A stretch of 64,000 nucleotides of DNA from the NCBI GenBank assembly GCA_032251335.1, contig JAVVDW010000004.1, positions 62,001 through 126,000 on the forward strand, read 5' to 3'. This DNA comes from UM-FILTER-40-17 sp032251335 (GTDB lineage: Bacteria; Bacteroidota; Bacteroidia; Flavobacteriales; Flavobacteriaceae). The notes below the pieces were generated by a model. That model was not told the DNA's origin. It made no database searches and saw only the letters and a list, made by a program, of their open reading frames with translations. The position numbers were made by a program, and so were the translations under genes. Of the stretch, positions 50,083 to 59,680 are shown piece by piece (the stretch's first letter is position 1; every line of letters starts with the position of its first letter).

Positions 50083-51149
50083 CCAAAACAACTTTAAAAA
50101 TTGCATTAGCAGGCTTTGGCACGGGCGGTAAATTTTTTCACGCGCCGCTTATTACGGCTACCAAAGAGCTACTTTTAACACATATATTAACCAACTCCGA
50201 GGAAAATAGGCAACACGCACAAACCTTTTATCCAAATGCAATTCTGGTATCCGACTACAGCAATCTTTTGTCAAATCCTGAAATAGATATTATTGCCATC
50301 GCCACGCCCAACAGCTTGCACTTCACTATGGCCGAACAAGCATTGAAGTCTGGAAAACACGTAGTACTCGACAAGCCTTTTACCGTCACCACAAACGAAG
50401 GCAGCGCCCTGATAGCGCTAGCTCAAAAAACCGGCAAACTACTGACGGTTTTTCACAACCGGCGTTGGGACGGCGACTATAGTTTTCTCAAAGAAAAAAT
50501 GGCCGAGCAGACTTTGGGGAAATTAGTCTCGTTTGAATCTCATTTCGACCGTTTTCGGAAAGAATTAAAATCCGGCTCATGGAAAGAAACCGATCAAAGT
50601 GGTAGTGGCATCTTGTATGACCTCGGCAGTCATTTGATAGATCAATGCTTGCAACTTTTCGGACTTCCGAAGTGGGTGTTTGCAGATTTACAACAACAGC
50701 GTCCGGGCGCACAAGCAACCGATTTTTTTGAATTAAAACTGCTCTATCCGTCCGGGTTTACCGCCACATTAACCGCCGGTATGCTCGTACGCACCCAACT
50801 GCTTCGCTATCGCATTGTAGGGGCAGAAGGAACTCTTGATGTTTTCGGTACAGACGGGCAAGAAGCCGTCATGCGGCAGCACATTTTTCCTGCACACTCA
50901 GATGCTTTTGCAAAAGCCTTAGAACTTCAAGAAAGCGTTTTATATCAGGATACCGAAGCGGGCATCGCCAAAAACCCCGAAACGGTTCCGGTTGGAAAAT
51001 ACACAACCTTCTATCAAAATGTGGCAGATCACTTAATCTCAAATACACCGCTCTTAGTGACTGCTGCAGAAGCTTTGCAAACCATTAAAATCATCGAACT
51101 TGCCAGGGAGAGTCACCATAAAAAGTGTGTCGTTTCTGTTAAATTTTAA
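50079..51149 (+). CDS. Gfo/Idh/MocA-family oxidoreductase
   Basis: 356 residues. Rossmann start IALAGFGTGGKFFHAPLI, the family EKP-like signature as VVLDKPFTVT (Lys in place), and the C-terminal domain with GSGILYDLGSHLIDQ containing the catalytic His region. Probably NAD(P)-dependent, acting on a sugar or cyclitol. It is coupled (ATGA) to the KdsC-like gene, which may hint at a sugar role in the envelope, but the substrate is not determinable. Confidence 0.92.
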   Translation: MTKTTLKIALAGFGTGGKFFHAPLITATKELLLTHILTNSEENRQHAQTFYPNAILVSDYSNLLSNPEIDIIAIATPNSLHFTMAEQALKSGKHVVLDKPFTVTTNEGSALIALAQKTGKLLTVFHNRRWDGDYSFLKEKMAEQTLGKLVSFESHFDRFRKELKSGSWKETDQSGSGILYDLGSHLIDQCLQLFGLPKWVFADLQQQRPGAQATDFFELKLLYPSGFTATLTAGMLVRTQLLRYRIVGAEGTLDVFGTDGQEAVMRQHIFPAHSDAFAKALELQESVLYQDTEAGIAKNPETVPVGKYTTFYQNVADHLISNTPLLVTAAEALQTIKIIELARESHHKKCVVSVKF

Positions 51150-51185
51150 AAGAAAAAAGCAGATAGTGATTACTTTTACACCCGG

Positions 51186-52091
51186 ATGACAAAGTTTTTG
51201 CACAAATCTGTACTTTTATACTTGCTGGCTTCCTTGTTTTTCTTCGCTTGTGAGGATGATATAGAAGACAATAGCGGTGCATTTCAGGCTACGGTGCAAG
51301 GTGTTTTTTGGAAAGCCAATCAGGCTACAGCCAGTGTACTCGATGACGGTTCTCTTGTCATAATCGGTGCAGACAACGACCAACGTCTTATACTTCGTAC
51401 CCAGTCTTTTTTACCCAATCGTTATCTATTTTCTTCTTCCCTTTCCAACAACGCTACTTTTGAAACTTTTTCCGGAAATACACAGGCAACTACACGACCT
51501 TTTCAATCTGCCGGTGAAATTTTTATCGAAAAAGTGAATCCGGACAAAGGCAGTATAACCGGGACTTTTCACTACCGGACTCGGGAAACCTTTTCCGGTG
51601 ATGATTTTTTTATCAGAGAAGGTATTTTTTACGAAATCCCTATTGTGAATTTTGATCCGGGTCTTCTTGATCCTATAGATCCTGACATTCCTCCGGATGA
51701 CGATGACGACCCCGACGATGACGGCGCGTCCTTTGAAAATCATTTTTTTGCCCGCGTAAACGGAAATCCTTTTCCTCCTCAAATCATCACTGTGTCAGTC
51801 AACAATGGCATCATCAGCGTCACCAATGCGGTGCCACCATCTATGGCGCCGGCCATGACGATTCGTTTTTCAGAAACCATCGGCCCGGGTAGTTTTGCCA
51901 TAGGCGCTTCGGGCAACAATGCGGCTTTTTACACGCCCGGAGGCATCGATCTAAACGCCACAAGCGGCACACTCATCATTGACAGCCACAACACTGCCGG
52001 CAGGGAAGTGCGCGGAAGATTCAATTTTCGGGTGGCACAACAAGGCAATCCGGTTGAAGTAACCGAAGGCGAATTTGCCATTCGCTATTAA
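51186..52091 (+). CDS. Lipoprotein, DUF6252-like duplicated domain
   Basis: 301 residues. Signal peptide and lipobox (FFFACEDD, lipidated Cys about residue 22, followed by acidic residues). Two similar beta-rich halves (about 35-150 and 185-301) are joined by an acidic linker (PDDDDDPDDDG, about 168-180). Each half has the GTF/GTL-plus-NFRV or FHYR closing pattern seen in DUF6252-type flavobacterial lipoproteins. The function is unknown; probably surface or periplasmic. Confidence 0.75.
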   Translation: MTKFLHKSVLLYLLASLFFFACEDDIEDNSGAFQATVQGVFWKANQATASVLDDGSLVIIGADNDQRLILRTQSFLPNRYLFSSSLSNNATFETFSGNTQATTRPFQSAGEIFIEKVNPDKGSITGTFHYRTRETFSGDDFFIREGIFYEIPIVNFDPGLLDPIDPDIPPDDDDDPDDDGASFENHFFARVNGNPFPPQIITVSVNNGIISVTNAVPPSMAPAMTIRFSETIGPGSFAIGASGNNAAFYTPGGIDLNATSGTLIIDSHNTAGREVRGRFNFRVAQQGNPVEVTEGEFAIRY

Positions 52092-52164
52092 AATCATCTA
52101 AATTCGTCGTTCTTTGTTGTACAAATAAGGCTGTTATCTTATTTTTATAACGTAAATTTGGAAT

Positions 52165-53628
52165 ATGCTCAAACAAGGATTACAGCTTAAACTCTCGCAG
52201 AAACTTTCCCCTCAGCAAATTCAGTTGATGAAGTTGATACAATTGCCCTTGCAGGAATTTGAGCAACGTCTCAAGCAAGAATTGGAAGAAAATCCGGCTT
52301 TGGAAGGCGATGAGCACCAAACAGAATCTGAAGTTGAAGATTTTGACACAGAAATGGATTCGGATTTTGATAACGAATCTGACACCATAGAGGCTGAAGA
52401 CATCAACATAGACGAATACTTGAGTGATGATGAAATACCGGATTATCGGTTGAGTTCAAACAACTACAGTGCAGACGACGAAGAAAAAGAAACGCCGCTT
52501 TCTTCGGGCACAAGTTTCTATCAATATTTGTTGTCGCAGCTACACACCTATCGGTTAGATGAGCATGCCATGCAAACCGCAGAATTCATCATCGGCTCGT
52601 TGGAAGAAGATGGTTTTCTCAGGCGAAATCTTCAAGATTTGGTAGATGATTTGGCATTTACACAAAATGTTTTTGTGACAGAAGAAGTTGCCGAAAACGC
52701 ACTGAAAATTGTACAACAGCTTGAGCCGGCTGGCGTAGGCGCGCGTGATTTGAGAGAGTGCTTGCTGATTCAGATTCGCCAAAAACAAGAAACCAAAACC
52801 ACCGTGCTGGCCAGAAAAATCATCGAACACGCTTTTGAATCTTTGAGCAAACGACACTACGACCAAATGCTTCACAAGTTTGACATAGACGAGCAAACCT
52901 TGCGGGAAGCACTTGAAGAAATTGAAAAACTCAACCCAAAACCGGGCAATGCCTTTGCCGGCAACAACAAACCCACCGCACATGTGGTTCCCGACTTTAT
53001 GATTCGGATCGTAGATGGTGAGCTGTTGCTGACGCTCAATGGCAGAAACGCACCCGAGTTGCACGTTTCACGAGACTACTCAGACATGCTGAAAGGCTAC
53101 AAAGAAGCCAAAGAAAAATCGAGTCAACAAAAAGAGGCGGTTCAGTTTATCAAACAGAAATTAGATGCGGCCAAATGGTTTATCGACGCCATCAAACAGC
53201 GACAACAGACCCTATTTGTAACCATGCAGGCCATCATGGAATTTCAAAAAGAATATTTTTTAACCGGTGACGAGCGCCAGTTGAAGCCCATGATTTTAAA
53301 AGATATTGCAGACGAAATTGGTATGGATGTATCCACCATTTCCAGAGTTGCCAACAGCAAATATGTAGATACGCCCTACGGTACCAAACTCATCAAGGAA
53401 CTTTTTTCAGAATCCATGAAAAACGATCAGGGAGAAGATGTGTCCACCTTGGAGATAAAAAAAATACTGGAAACCGTCATCGAAAAAGAGGACAAGAAAA
53501 AACCGATGACGGATGACAAACTGACCAAAATTTTATTGGAAAAAGGCTATCCTATTGCGCGCAGGACCGTGGCCAAATATCGCGAGCAACTCGATATACC
53601 CGTAGCGCGCTTGCGCAAAAAACTTTAA
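52165..53628 (+). CDS. rpoN: RNA polymerase sigma-54 factor
   Basis: 487 residues. Region I is Gln/Leu-rich (LSQKLSPQQIQLMKLIQLPL), region II very acidic (about 48-110), then the core-binding domain, a helix-turn-helix (IADEIGMDVSTISRVANSKY) and the RpoN box ARRTVAKYRE (465-474). It directs RNA polymerase to -24/-12 promoters with AAA+ activators, none of which lies in this window. TAAATTTG at 52153-52160 is a possible -7 element almost at the start codon. The membrane gene follows 3 bases later. Confidence 0.96.
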   Translation: MLKQGLQLKLSQKLSPQQIQLMKLIQLPLQEFEQRLKQELEENPALEGDEHQTESEVEDFDTEMDSDFDNESDTIEAEDINIDEYLSDDEIPDYRLSSNNYSADDEEKETPLSSGTSFYQYLLSQLHTYRLDEHAMQTAEFIIGSLEEDGFLRRNLQDLVDDLAFTQNVFVTEEVAENALKIVQQLEPAGVGARDLRECLLIQIRQKQETKTTVLARKIIEHAFESLSKRHYDQMLHKFDIDEQTLREALEEIEKLNPKPGNAFAGNNKPTAHVVPDFMIRIVDGELLLTLNGRNAPELHVSRDYSDMLKGYKEAKEKSSQQKEAVQFIKQKLDAAKWFIDAIKQRQQTLFVTMQAIMEFQKEYFLTGDERQLKPMILKDIADEIGMDVSTISRVANSKYVDTPYGTKLIKELFSESMKNDQGEDVSTLEIKKILETVIEKEDKKKPMTDDKLTKILLEKGYPIARRTVAKYREQLDIPVARLRKKL

Positions 53629-53631
53629 AAG

Positions 53632-54240
53632 ATGCAAAAGAATATTGCCTTATTGATTTCGTATGTTTTTCACCCACTGTTTGTGCCATTCTATGGTTTA
53701 TTAATTTTTCTGAAAACAACCACCTTTTTGTTGGATTTTAGCCTACAATATCAAATTGGCAAATTGGTACTGATGCTGACCGTTTTGTTTCCGGTTGTTT
53801 TGTTTCTCTTTATCAAAAACAGGAAACTGGCAGACGATGTTTTTTTAGCCAAGACCGAGCAGCGAAAAATTCCGCTCCTGTTCAACCTTGCCTTGCTAAG
53901 TCTTCTCATTTTTAGGCTCTACATCTTTCCCGAACTCATTGAACTTCGCATGTTTTTTTACGGTCTGCTGATTTCTAACCTTTTGGCCTTTATCTTTTTG
54001 TATTTAAAAACCAAGGTGAGTTTGCACACGCTTTACTTGTCCAATGTTTTTTTCTATTTGCTTAGCTTCAGCATCTTTACCCAAGCAGAGTCGAGAATTT
54101 GGCTCGTGCTGTCACTCCTTGTTATGGGTCTTGTAGGCAGCTGCCGCATGTATCTGAAAGCGCATCGGTTTGACGAAATTGTTTGGGGGTTTGTTTTGCC
54201 TTTGGCCACGCACTTGGCACTGTACGTTTTTTGGCAATAA
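53632..54240 (+). CDS. Polytopic membrane protein, possibly degenerate PAP2-like
   Basis: 202 residues with six or so hydrophobic segments covering nearly the whole length. Near the end, SCRMYLKAHRFDEIVWGF has the spacing of the third PAP2 motif (SR-x5-H-x3-D/E), but the first two phosphatase motifs are absent, so activity is doubtful. It starts 3 bases after rpoN, suggesting cotranscription, but I see no functional link. Confidence 0.65.
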   Translation: MQKNIALLISYVFHPLFVPFYGLLIFLKTTTFLLDFSLQYQIGKLVLMLTVLFPVVLFLFIKNRKLADDVFLAKTEQRKIPLLFNLALLSLLIFRLYIFPELIELRMFFYGLLISNLLAFIFLYLKTKVSLHTLYLSNVFFYLLSFSIFTQAESRIWLVLSLLVMGLVGSCRMYLKAHRFDEIVWGFVLPLATHLALYVFWQ

Positions 54241-54376
54241 TGGGCATTTTATGGCATAAATAATTATCCAAGCTATTTGGATAAAGGAACTTGCGGGTCA
54301 GGAAATCTTTACCTAAACTTTAAGGTGTGCTCACTATAATGCTTGCATCGTCATGTTCATGATGATGTGGTTTAAC

Positions 54377-55201
54377 CTACATTCCCATGGCAAAAAAATT
54401 GAAAGACTTAATCGTTAAAGACGCCGTTCCGCCGATGTTTCCAACATAAAATTCCAAATAGTCATTTTGTGCAAGTGACAAAAAAACATGCATTGCAGAA
54501 CTTTGGTGATCTGCCGAAGTACCCGTTCTTATCAATAGTTTAGAAGAATCTTGAATCACTCCGTTTTTGGCGACACCAAAAACATAGGTTTGGCCATTGG
54601 TGGACGGCGTAAAGCTATAACTCAATGCAATGTGAAAAAATCTGGTGGTTGCGCCGGTATAAGTCAGTCTGTTATTTGTGCCGGTGCCAAACTGATCATT
54701 CACAAAGTTGACACCTGAAGTTGGATTTATTTTAACCATGTTATCATTCCCTGCAATACCTGCAGATTGAGATCCGACATTAACCGTAAAACCCGTAGTG
54801 TAGTTAAAATAACTCAATTCTCCCATTGGAAGCATCAGACGACCTTGAGGGATTGTAGTTCCGGTAAAGGTTTTGTTACCTCCGATGGTTTGGTTGCTGG
54901 TTGTATCTACAAAACCACCGCTGCTTGACAGGGCAACCCATGTGCCATTGAAATAATTAAAAAGGTTTGTAGAAATATTAAAAATCAACAAGCCGGCAGC
55001 GGGGCTTGCGATGGCATCGCGTTGGGCCGTGGTCATCCGTGGAATCAGTAGCCCTTTGGTGGTCGAAGACACATCGAGCATGGAGGATACGTCGGGACTG
55101 TTGTTGCCTATGCCTACTTGGGCATGTGTTTGAAAAGGCAGCATCAACAAAATCAAGAGTGATATTTGTAAAACGCTTTGCGTTAAGTGTTTCATTTTCA
55201 T
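54377..55201 (-). CDS. Secreted protein with Bacteroidota 'VGIG...GLLIPRMT' N-terminal module
   Basis: 274 residues. Signal peptide (about 1-27, ending THAQ), then a module VGIGNNSPDVSSMLDVSSTT with GLLIPRMTTAQRDAI, common at the N-terminus of secreted and cell-surface proteins of this phylum, and a beta-rich C-terminal half (about 120-274) reminiscent of a C1q/TNF-like or tail-fibre head domain. Function unknown. Its first part is strikingly similar at DNA level to the next gene (51 bases with two differences). Confidence 0.7.
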   Translation of the reverse strand: MKMKHLTQSVLQISLLILLMLPFQTHAQVGIGNNSPDVSSMLDVSSTTKGLLIPRMTTAQRDAIASPAAGLLIFNISTNLFNYFNGTWVALSSSGGFVDTTSNQTIGGNKTFTGTTIPQGRLMLPMGELSYFNYTTGFTVNVGSQSAGIAGNDNMVKINPTSGVNFVNDQFGTGTNNRLTYTGATTRFFHIALSYSFTPSTNGQTYVFGVAKNGVIQDSSKLLIRTGTSADHQSSAMHVFLSLAQNDYLEFYVGNIGGTASLTIKSFNFFAMGM

Positions 55202-55236
55202 GGTAAACAGTTTTCGTTTATGAAGTGTTGGTGTGG

Positions 55237-56277
55237 TTATTTAGTAAATTCTCCCTTACTTCCGTCGCTATCGATCTGAAAGTGAAAGTCGATTTCGAGC
55301 AATCCGGCATCCCCGGAGAAACTGTCAGTACCGTTGGTGGCTTGCCTGAATATCCTACAGACCAACATGCTTGAGAGCGTCTTCCCGGTAGCATCTATAC
55401 TGCCCAAGGCCGTGATGGCGTGTTCATAGGCATCGACCGTGCCAACGGGCGCAATAGGGTCGCTTCCGCTGATGATGGTAGTACTTCCAAACAACTCGCC
55501 TACGTTGGTCCAGGTATATTCCAATCCCCAAACGACCTTGTTGCTGCCAACGTTGGTTTCGGCTGTCCAATGCACATGTGGCATGATGGGAGATCCTTCT
55601 TTCCAACTGTGAGGCAACTGAACGGTGAAGTAGAGTTCTTCTTCTACATCATCGTCAAACCATTGTAAGAAAACACCTTGGCTGGAACCGTTATTTTTTA
55701 AAACTTTCCAATCCGGGTCGCGCGTGCCGCCTTTGGTTGTTGAGCTTACAGGCACTTTCAAATCGTCAAACCGGGTTGCCTTACCTTCGTAGCTCAACGA
55801 GCCGTCGGCTTCTATTTTAGTGTCATTCCCATTGGCAATATCTCCTATTTTGGTGACGCCTGCATTGTCAATGTACATTTTTTCCGTACCTAAAGTCGTA
55901 AATTGTATCTTGTCTCCATCCTCAGTTTGCTCTACTTCAATTTTTGTGTCGCCGTCCGAATCAATCAATAAACTTTAGTTTGGGGAAATTTCGGTCCATA
56001 CAGTATTGAAATACCAAAAACTGTTTGTTTCTTTGTCAAAGACCATAAGCCCGGCAGTGGGGTTTGCGATGGCATCGCGTTGGACCGTGGTCATCCGTGG
56101 AATCAGGAGCCCTTTGTCCGTTGATGTGATGTCGAGCATGGAAGATGCATCGGGCGTAATTGTGCCTATGCCTACTTGGGCGGTTATATTTGAGGTGGTA
56201 AAAATTGATAGGGCAATTAATACTACGGGCAACAACCCATACTGTTTTCCTGTAAAATTTAGGGTATTTGTTTTCAT
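55237..56277 (-). pseudogene. Secreted 'VGIG' protein interrupted by an in-frame stop
   Basis: The N-terminal part (56277 to 55975, 100 residues: signal peptide and the VGIG/GLLIPRMT module) ends ISPN-TAA. The next codons, in the same frame, continue as S-L-L-I-D-S-D-G-D-T-K-I-E-V to 55237 without another stop. Related proteins normally read straight through at this point, so one nonsense change appears to have split a gene of about 346 codons. A TTG at 55968 could restart translation, but the product would lack a signal peptide. Sequencing error is the other explanation. The downstream half has a beta-rich domain with TVQLPHSWKEGSPIMPHVHW. Confidence 0.7.
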
Positions 56278-56295
56278 AATTTATTGTTTTTTAAT

Positions 56296-58185
56296 TTAAT
56301 AAACAGCGAATTTGAAACTTTGGACTTGGGAAGATTTATTGATTTTGATGATATAAACACCTGTGCTTTGTTCGAATGGGATGATCATTTTTTCTTGAAA
56401 CGATTTTTGGTTAAGTTCCAATCGACTAATAAGCTGTCCCGAAATATTATACACATCTATTTGGCTGATTTCTTCTTGGCTTGGATTGAAAATTTCGATG
56501 TTTTTCCCTTCCCGGTTATAAATTATCTTGAGCGAGCTCAACCCGGCTTCGGGTTTAGATAAAGTCGATTGTGTGAAAGCAATCTTAAATCGGTCATTAA
56601 AAGTACCGGCAGGCATAGAGATGTTTGCAGCACCATCCTTTAGGTCATAAGTAAGACCTGTTTCTGTGTCCACAAGAATTACAGGATCTGTAAAATTCTC
56701 GAGTTGGTCAATCATTATTTTATGAACTTGTTCGCTTGACGAGGTGATGCCTAATGGCAATTCCATAATGTCATAATAAGGTTGTGCTTGAATTACATAA
56801 GCTTCGTTGTTCAAATACCAATACATATCATTTGCACTCACATCTATCATTTTGGCGTCATAACCGATGTCTATCCCGGGTGTGGTGCCATCTATAAAGG
56901 AAACTAATATCTGACGGTGATAGCCCAAAGCGTCCTCGTGTCCCAAGCGGATTCTGACGTTAAGTGCATTTGCCGTTCTGCCCTGATTGGCTCGTGTAAA
57001 GACTGAATTTGTCCCTTTTACTTCAAATTTTCTTTGACCGTTGTTGAAAGCAAAACTTCCGCCGGTAGATGCTGCTTGCACAAAAAAGCCTTGACCGACC
57101 GGAATATATCTCTTTGGTTCAATGTTTCCTGTTCCGGTCTGTACCAAACTTGGGTGTGCGGTGGCTGCAACACCGCCACTTATGCTATAAGTAGCATAAC
57201 CGCCTTGGTAGTCTGTGGTGTAGTGTGAGCCTGCACCCCAATGTTCCCAAAAGTAAATGACTGTACCGGTAGCAAAAGAAGCCAAGTTGTCAGTAATAAA
57301 CTGATTGGCATCTAAGGCAGATGGGTACGGGTTGCCCAAAATAGACATTTTATCCGCATCAATGGTATGCGTGTAGGTTCCGTCGTTGGGCACGCCACCA
57401 AAAACGTAATTTTGTGTCCCGCCAGCATTACCCGTTCCTTTCATCGTAAATCCTTCGCCAATATTGAGCAAGCCACCCGACCCGATTTGCTTCCAACCGT
57501 TGACACCTGTGTTGTTGATGAATTTATAAATCCAATAACTGCTGATTGTGATTGGGTTTGTCAGGCTTCCGTTGTAGCCGGAAGTGAAAGCAACAGGTAG
57601 TGGAGTAAATGGGTTTTCTGAAAAATAAGTACCGTCATACAAGCAACTGCTTAGACTATATTGTCCGCCCACATTGACAGGGGATGACCAATAATTAAAT
57701 TTGTACTTGTCTGATGTTCCTTGTTGGCTGAGAAACAATTTACCCGATACAGCACTATTCGCGGAAGCGCCGCTATGTGTTTGAATCAATTGTGCCTCTC
57801 CAGTCAGGCTGAGGATACCGCTCGTGAGTGCCACGGAATTTGCAACAATCAAGTCAAGGCTGTCTGCCACTTGCACGCCGAGCCCGGAGTTGTTGATGTT
57901 CAAGTTGTAAAAAGCAACCTGTTTGGACAACCCGGTGATGTTTTGTGTCGCGCTTCCGGTGAAATAAGCCGTACCGGAAGAAGAGGTGACTGTATTGTGG
58001 TTGACAAAGTCAGCTTTCAAATAAAGGTTTCCATCGGCGGAAAAGGTTCCTTCGTTTGTAAGAGTTCCGGAAGTGTATAAGTCCGTACCGTTTTCTACTT
58101 TGAAAACACCGGCATTATAAATCTGTGCGTAAATATTTTGGTTCATGAATGCCACGAACAACAAAACGAAGATGTAAAGTTTCAT
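56296..58185 (-). CDS. Secreted protein with type IX secretion sorting domain
   Basis: 629 residues from the ATG at 58185, the start that gives a clean signal peptide (MKLYIFVLLFVAFMNQNIYAQ). A long beta-rich middle carries no recognised enzyme motif. The last 70 residues are a type A C-terminal domain (IEIFNPSQEEISQIDVYNIS, then GVYIIKINKSSQVQSFKFAV) that directs export by the type IX system and surface attachment. The core machinery genes are elsewhere; gldH, gldD and gldE in this window belong to the same gliding lifestyle. A promoter and a palindrome lie just upstream. Confidence 0.88.
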   Translation of the reverse strand: MKLYIFVLLFVAFMNQNIYAQIYNAGVFKVENGTDLYTSGTLTNEGTFSADGNLYLKADFVNHNTVTSSSGTAYFTGSATQNITGLSKQVAFYNLNINNSGLGVQVADSLDLIVANSVALTSGILSLTGEAQLIQTHSGASANSAVSGKLFLSQQGTSDKYKFNYWSSPVNVGGQYSLSSCLYDGTYFSENPFTPLPVAFTSGYNGSLTNPITISSYWIYKFINNTGVNGWKQIGSGGLLNIGEGFTMKGTGNAGGTQNYVFGGVPNDGTYTHTIDADKMSILGNPYPSALDANQFITDNLASFATGTVIYFWEHWGAGSHYTTDYQGGYATYSISGGVAATAHPSLVQTGTGNIEPKRYIPVGQGFFVQAASTGGSFAFNNGQRKFEVKGTNSVFTRANQGRTANALNVRIRLGHEDALGYHRQILVSFIDGTTPGIDIGYDAKMIDVSANDMYWYLNNEAYVIQAQPYYDIMELPLGITSSSEQVHKIMIDQLENFTDPVILVDTETGLTYDLKDGAANISMPAGTFNDRFKIAFTQSTLSKPEAGLSSLKIIYNREGKNIEIFNPSQEEISQIDVYNISGQLISRLELNQKSFQEKMIIPFEQSTGVYIIKINKSSQVQSFKFAVY

Positions 58186-58489
58186 GATGCATTGTATTGG
58201 GGCTAAAATGTTTAGCAAAATTAACAGTTGCTATAGCTACACATCATGACATTTGTCATGCTTTAAGAAATTACATGCACTTATATTTGCATTTTCATAT
58301 TTTTATCAATAAATATTTAAAATTTAAACAATAAATAGAAAATAAACTCCAAAAAGACCTTCGGTTTATCTTCTCTGTAATTTATGTAGGTTATTTGATT
58401 CTTACCCTTCTCAAAAAGTCAACGCGGTCAAAAAAATCCACTTAGGTTTTAGTTTACTATTTCTCTCCGCAGTAAGGTTTTCTTTAATG
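58186..58489. other. 304-base AT-rich intergenic region
   Basis: It holds the control region of the type IX secreted protein (58216-58260). The remainder (58261-58489) lies past the end of the M14-type gene; I see no clear terminator, reading frame or RNA there. Confidence 0.5.
58216..58260 (-). promoter_or_regulatory. -7 element with upstream palindromic operator
   Basis: TAATTTTG on the minus strand (58223-58216) serves the gene starting at 58185. Upstream is the palindrome CATGACATTTGTCATG (58245-58260), centred about 41 bases from the predicted transcript start, and there is no -33 TTG. That is the usual place for a Crp/Fnr-type activator (class II). The CATGA-N6-TCATG form recurs at 61584-61599. 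Confidence 0.55.
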
Positions 58490-59680
58490 CTAATACCATT
58501 TGCATTTTTTATAGAGATGGTTTTTAGCTCTTTTTTCACGATTGCTCATAAAGTAGTAGGTGTTGCTCATAAAGTATTTTCTGTATCCCATTAAATGGAA
58601 GATGGATTTGATGTAAAAACGCGCAATCTTTTTATTGACCATCAACGTCTCTTTTTCTTTGTTGGTCCAACTGATACCCGGAAAAAGAATAAGAAGCTGG
58701 TAGAGTTTAAATTGCCTTAGAAAAGCTGAAATTTTAAGTGCCAACATTGGAATTCTTCTAATGATAAAAAATCCGTCGTTACCTTGTTTTTGGTACAGCG
58801 GCATAAAAAGTATCGAACGTCTTTTTGATATCACATCTGTTTGATTGTAACAAGCTAAATATTGGCCTTTTTCCACTTTTGAAAAATTAACAAAGCCTTT
58901 TTTCATGCTAAAATCGTCGTGATCTTCGATTTTAAAACGTTGGGTGACTTCGTAAAAACAAGGTTTTGAGCACTCCTTAAAATTATGCTTGAAATTTTGA
59001 AAAATTTCAAAGTCTTTTCTTGAGATTAATTCGGTGTGAAGAAGTGTTTTCCAAATAAATTCAACACAATTTTGAACGGCAGATTCATCTTGGTGCTGCC
59101 CGGCTTCAAAACCAAGCGAAACATATCCACTTTCATTGATATAATTGAGCAATGTACCTTGCAAATACTCTTCCAAACCCAATATTATTGGCAGGTTGAA
59201 CAAGCTTGCAAATTTTCGATTAATCATGGCATCGCTAATGGTGATAAAGGGTTTAGAGTGTGATGAAGTGGTGTGTAAATCGAGAAAATAATAAGGAGGC
59301 TGCTCTTCCAAAAGGATTTTTGATAATCTATCATGGATGCGAAGCAGCTCTTGTTCATCGGGTCTCAAGAATTCTTTATCTCTTCTCAAAATACTGGTAA
59401 TGTGATGACTCTGCCAAATTCGATTAAGATCGTTTTCCAAAAATCGCATTTCCAGCTCCAAGGCTTTCACATTACCTCTAATGCCATAGAGGGTTCCGTT
59501 CATTTTAATATCCAAACTTTTCAATTGCGCAAATACCTGTTCCAAAGCTTTAATTCCCGCAGGCTCGTTGCCGTGGATACCTCCAAAAAAAACGACAGTT
59601 GCCCCAGGTTTTTTTCCCTTTACATGCCCGATAATCCTGTCGGGTAACTTAATTTTTTCTTTACTTACTATTGCTTCCAT
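58490..59680 (-). CDS. Succinylglutamate desuccinylase/aspartoacylase-type zinc amidohydrolase
   Basis: 396 residues. Zinc motif HGNEPAG (VVFFGGIHGNEPAGIKAL, about 27-44) and the third ligand in YFLDLHTTSSHSKPF. Basic substrate-binding residues in RFLENDLNRIW follow the family. The C-terminal 70 residues are extra and very basic (KRAKNHLYKKCK). Acts by cleaving an N-acyl amino acid or peptide bond. It overlaps the amidoligase-like gene by 13 bases, so synthesis and cleavage of the same small amide is a likely theme. Confidence 0.85.
   Translation of the reverse strand: MEAIVSKEKIKLPDRIIGHVKGKKPGATVVFFGGIHGNEPAGIKALEQVFAQLKSLDIKMNGTLYGIRGNVKALELEMRFLENDLNRIWQSHHITSILRRDKEFLRPDEQELLRIHDRLSKILLEEQPPYYFLDLHTTSSHSKPFITISDAMINRKFASLFNLPIILGLEEYLQGTLLNYINESGYVSLGFEAGQHQDESAVQNCVEFIWKTLLHTELISRKDFEIFQNFKHNFKECSKPCFYEVTQRFKIEDHDDFSMKKGFVNFSKVEKGQYLACYNQTDVISKRRSILFMPLYQKQGNDGFFIIRRIPMLALKISAFLRQFKLYQLLILFPGISWTNKEKETLMVNKKIARFYIKSIFHLMGYRKYFMSNTYYFMSNREKRAKNHLYKKCKWY

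Noticed and set aside
54345..54366. Imperfect palindrome CATCGTCATG-TT-CATGATGATG as a third operator copy
   Set aside because: It has the wrong half-site spacing and lies between two converging gene ends, not upstream of a gene.
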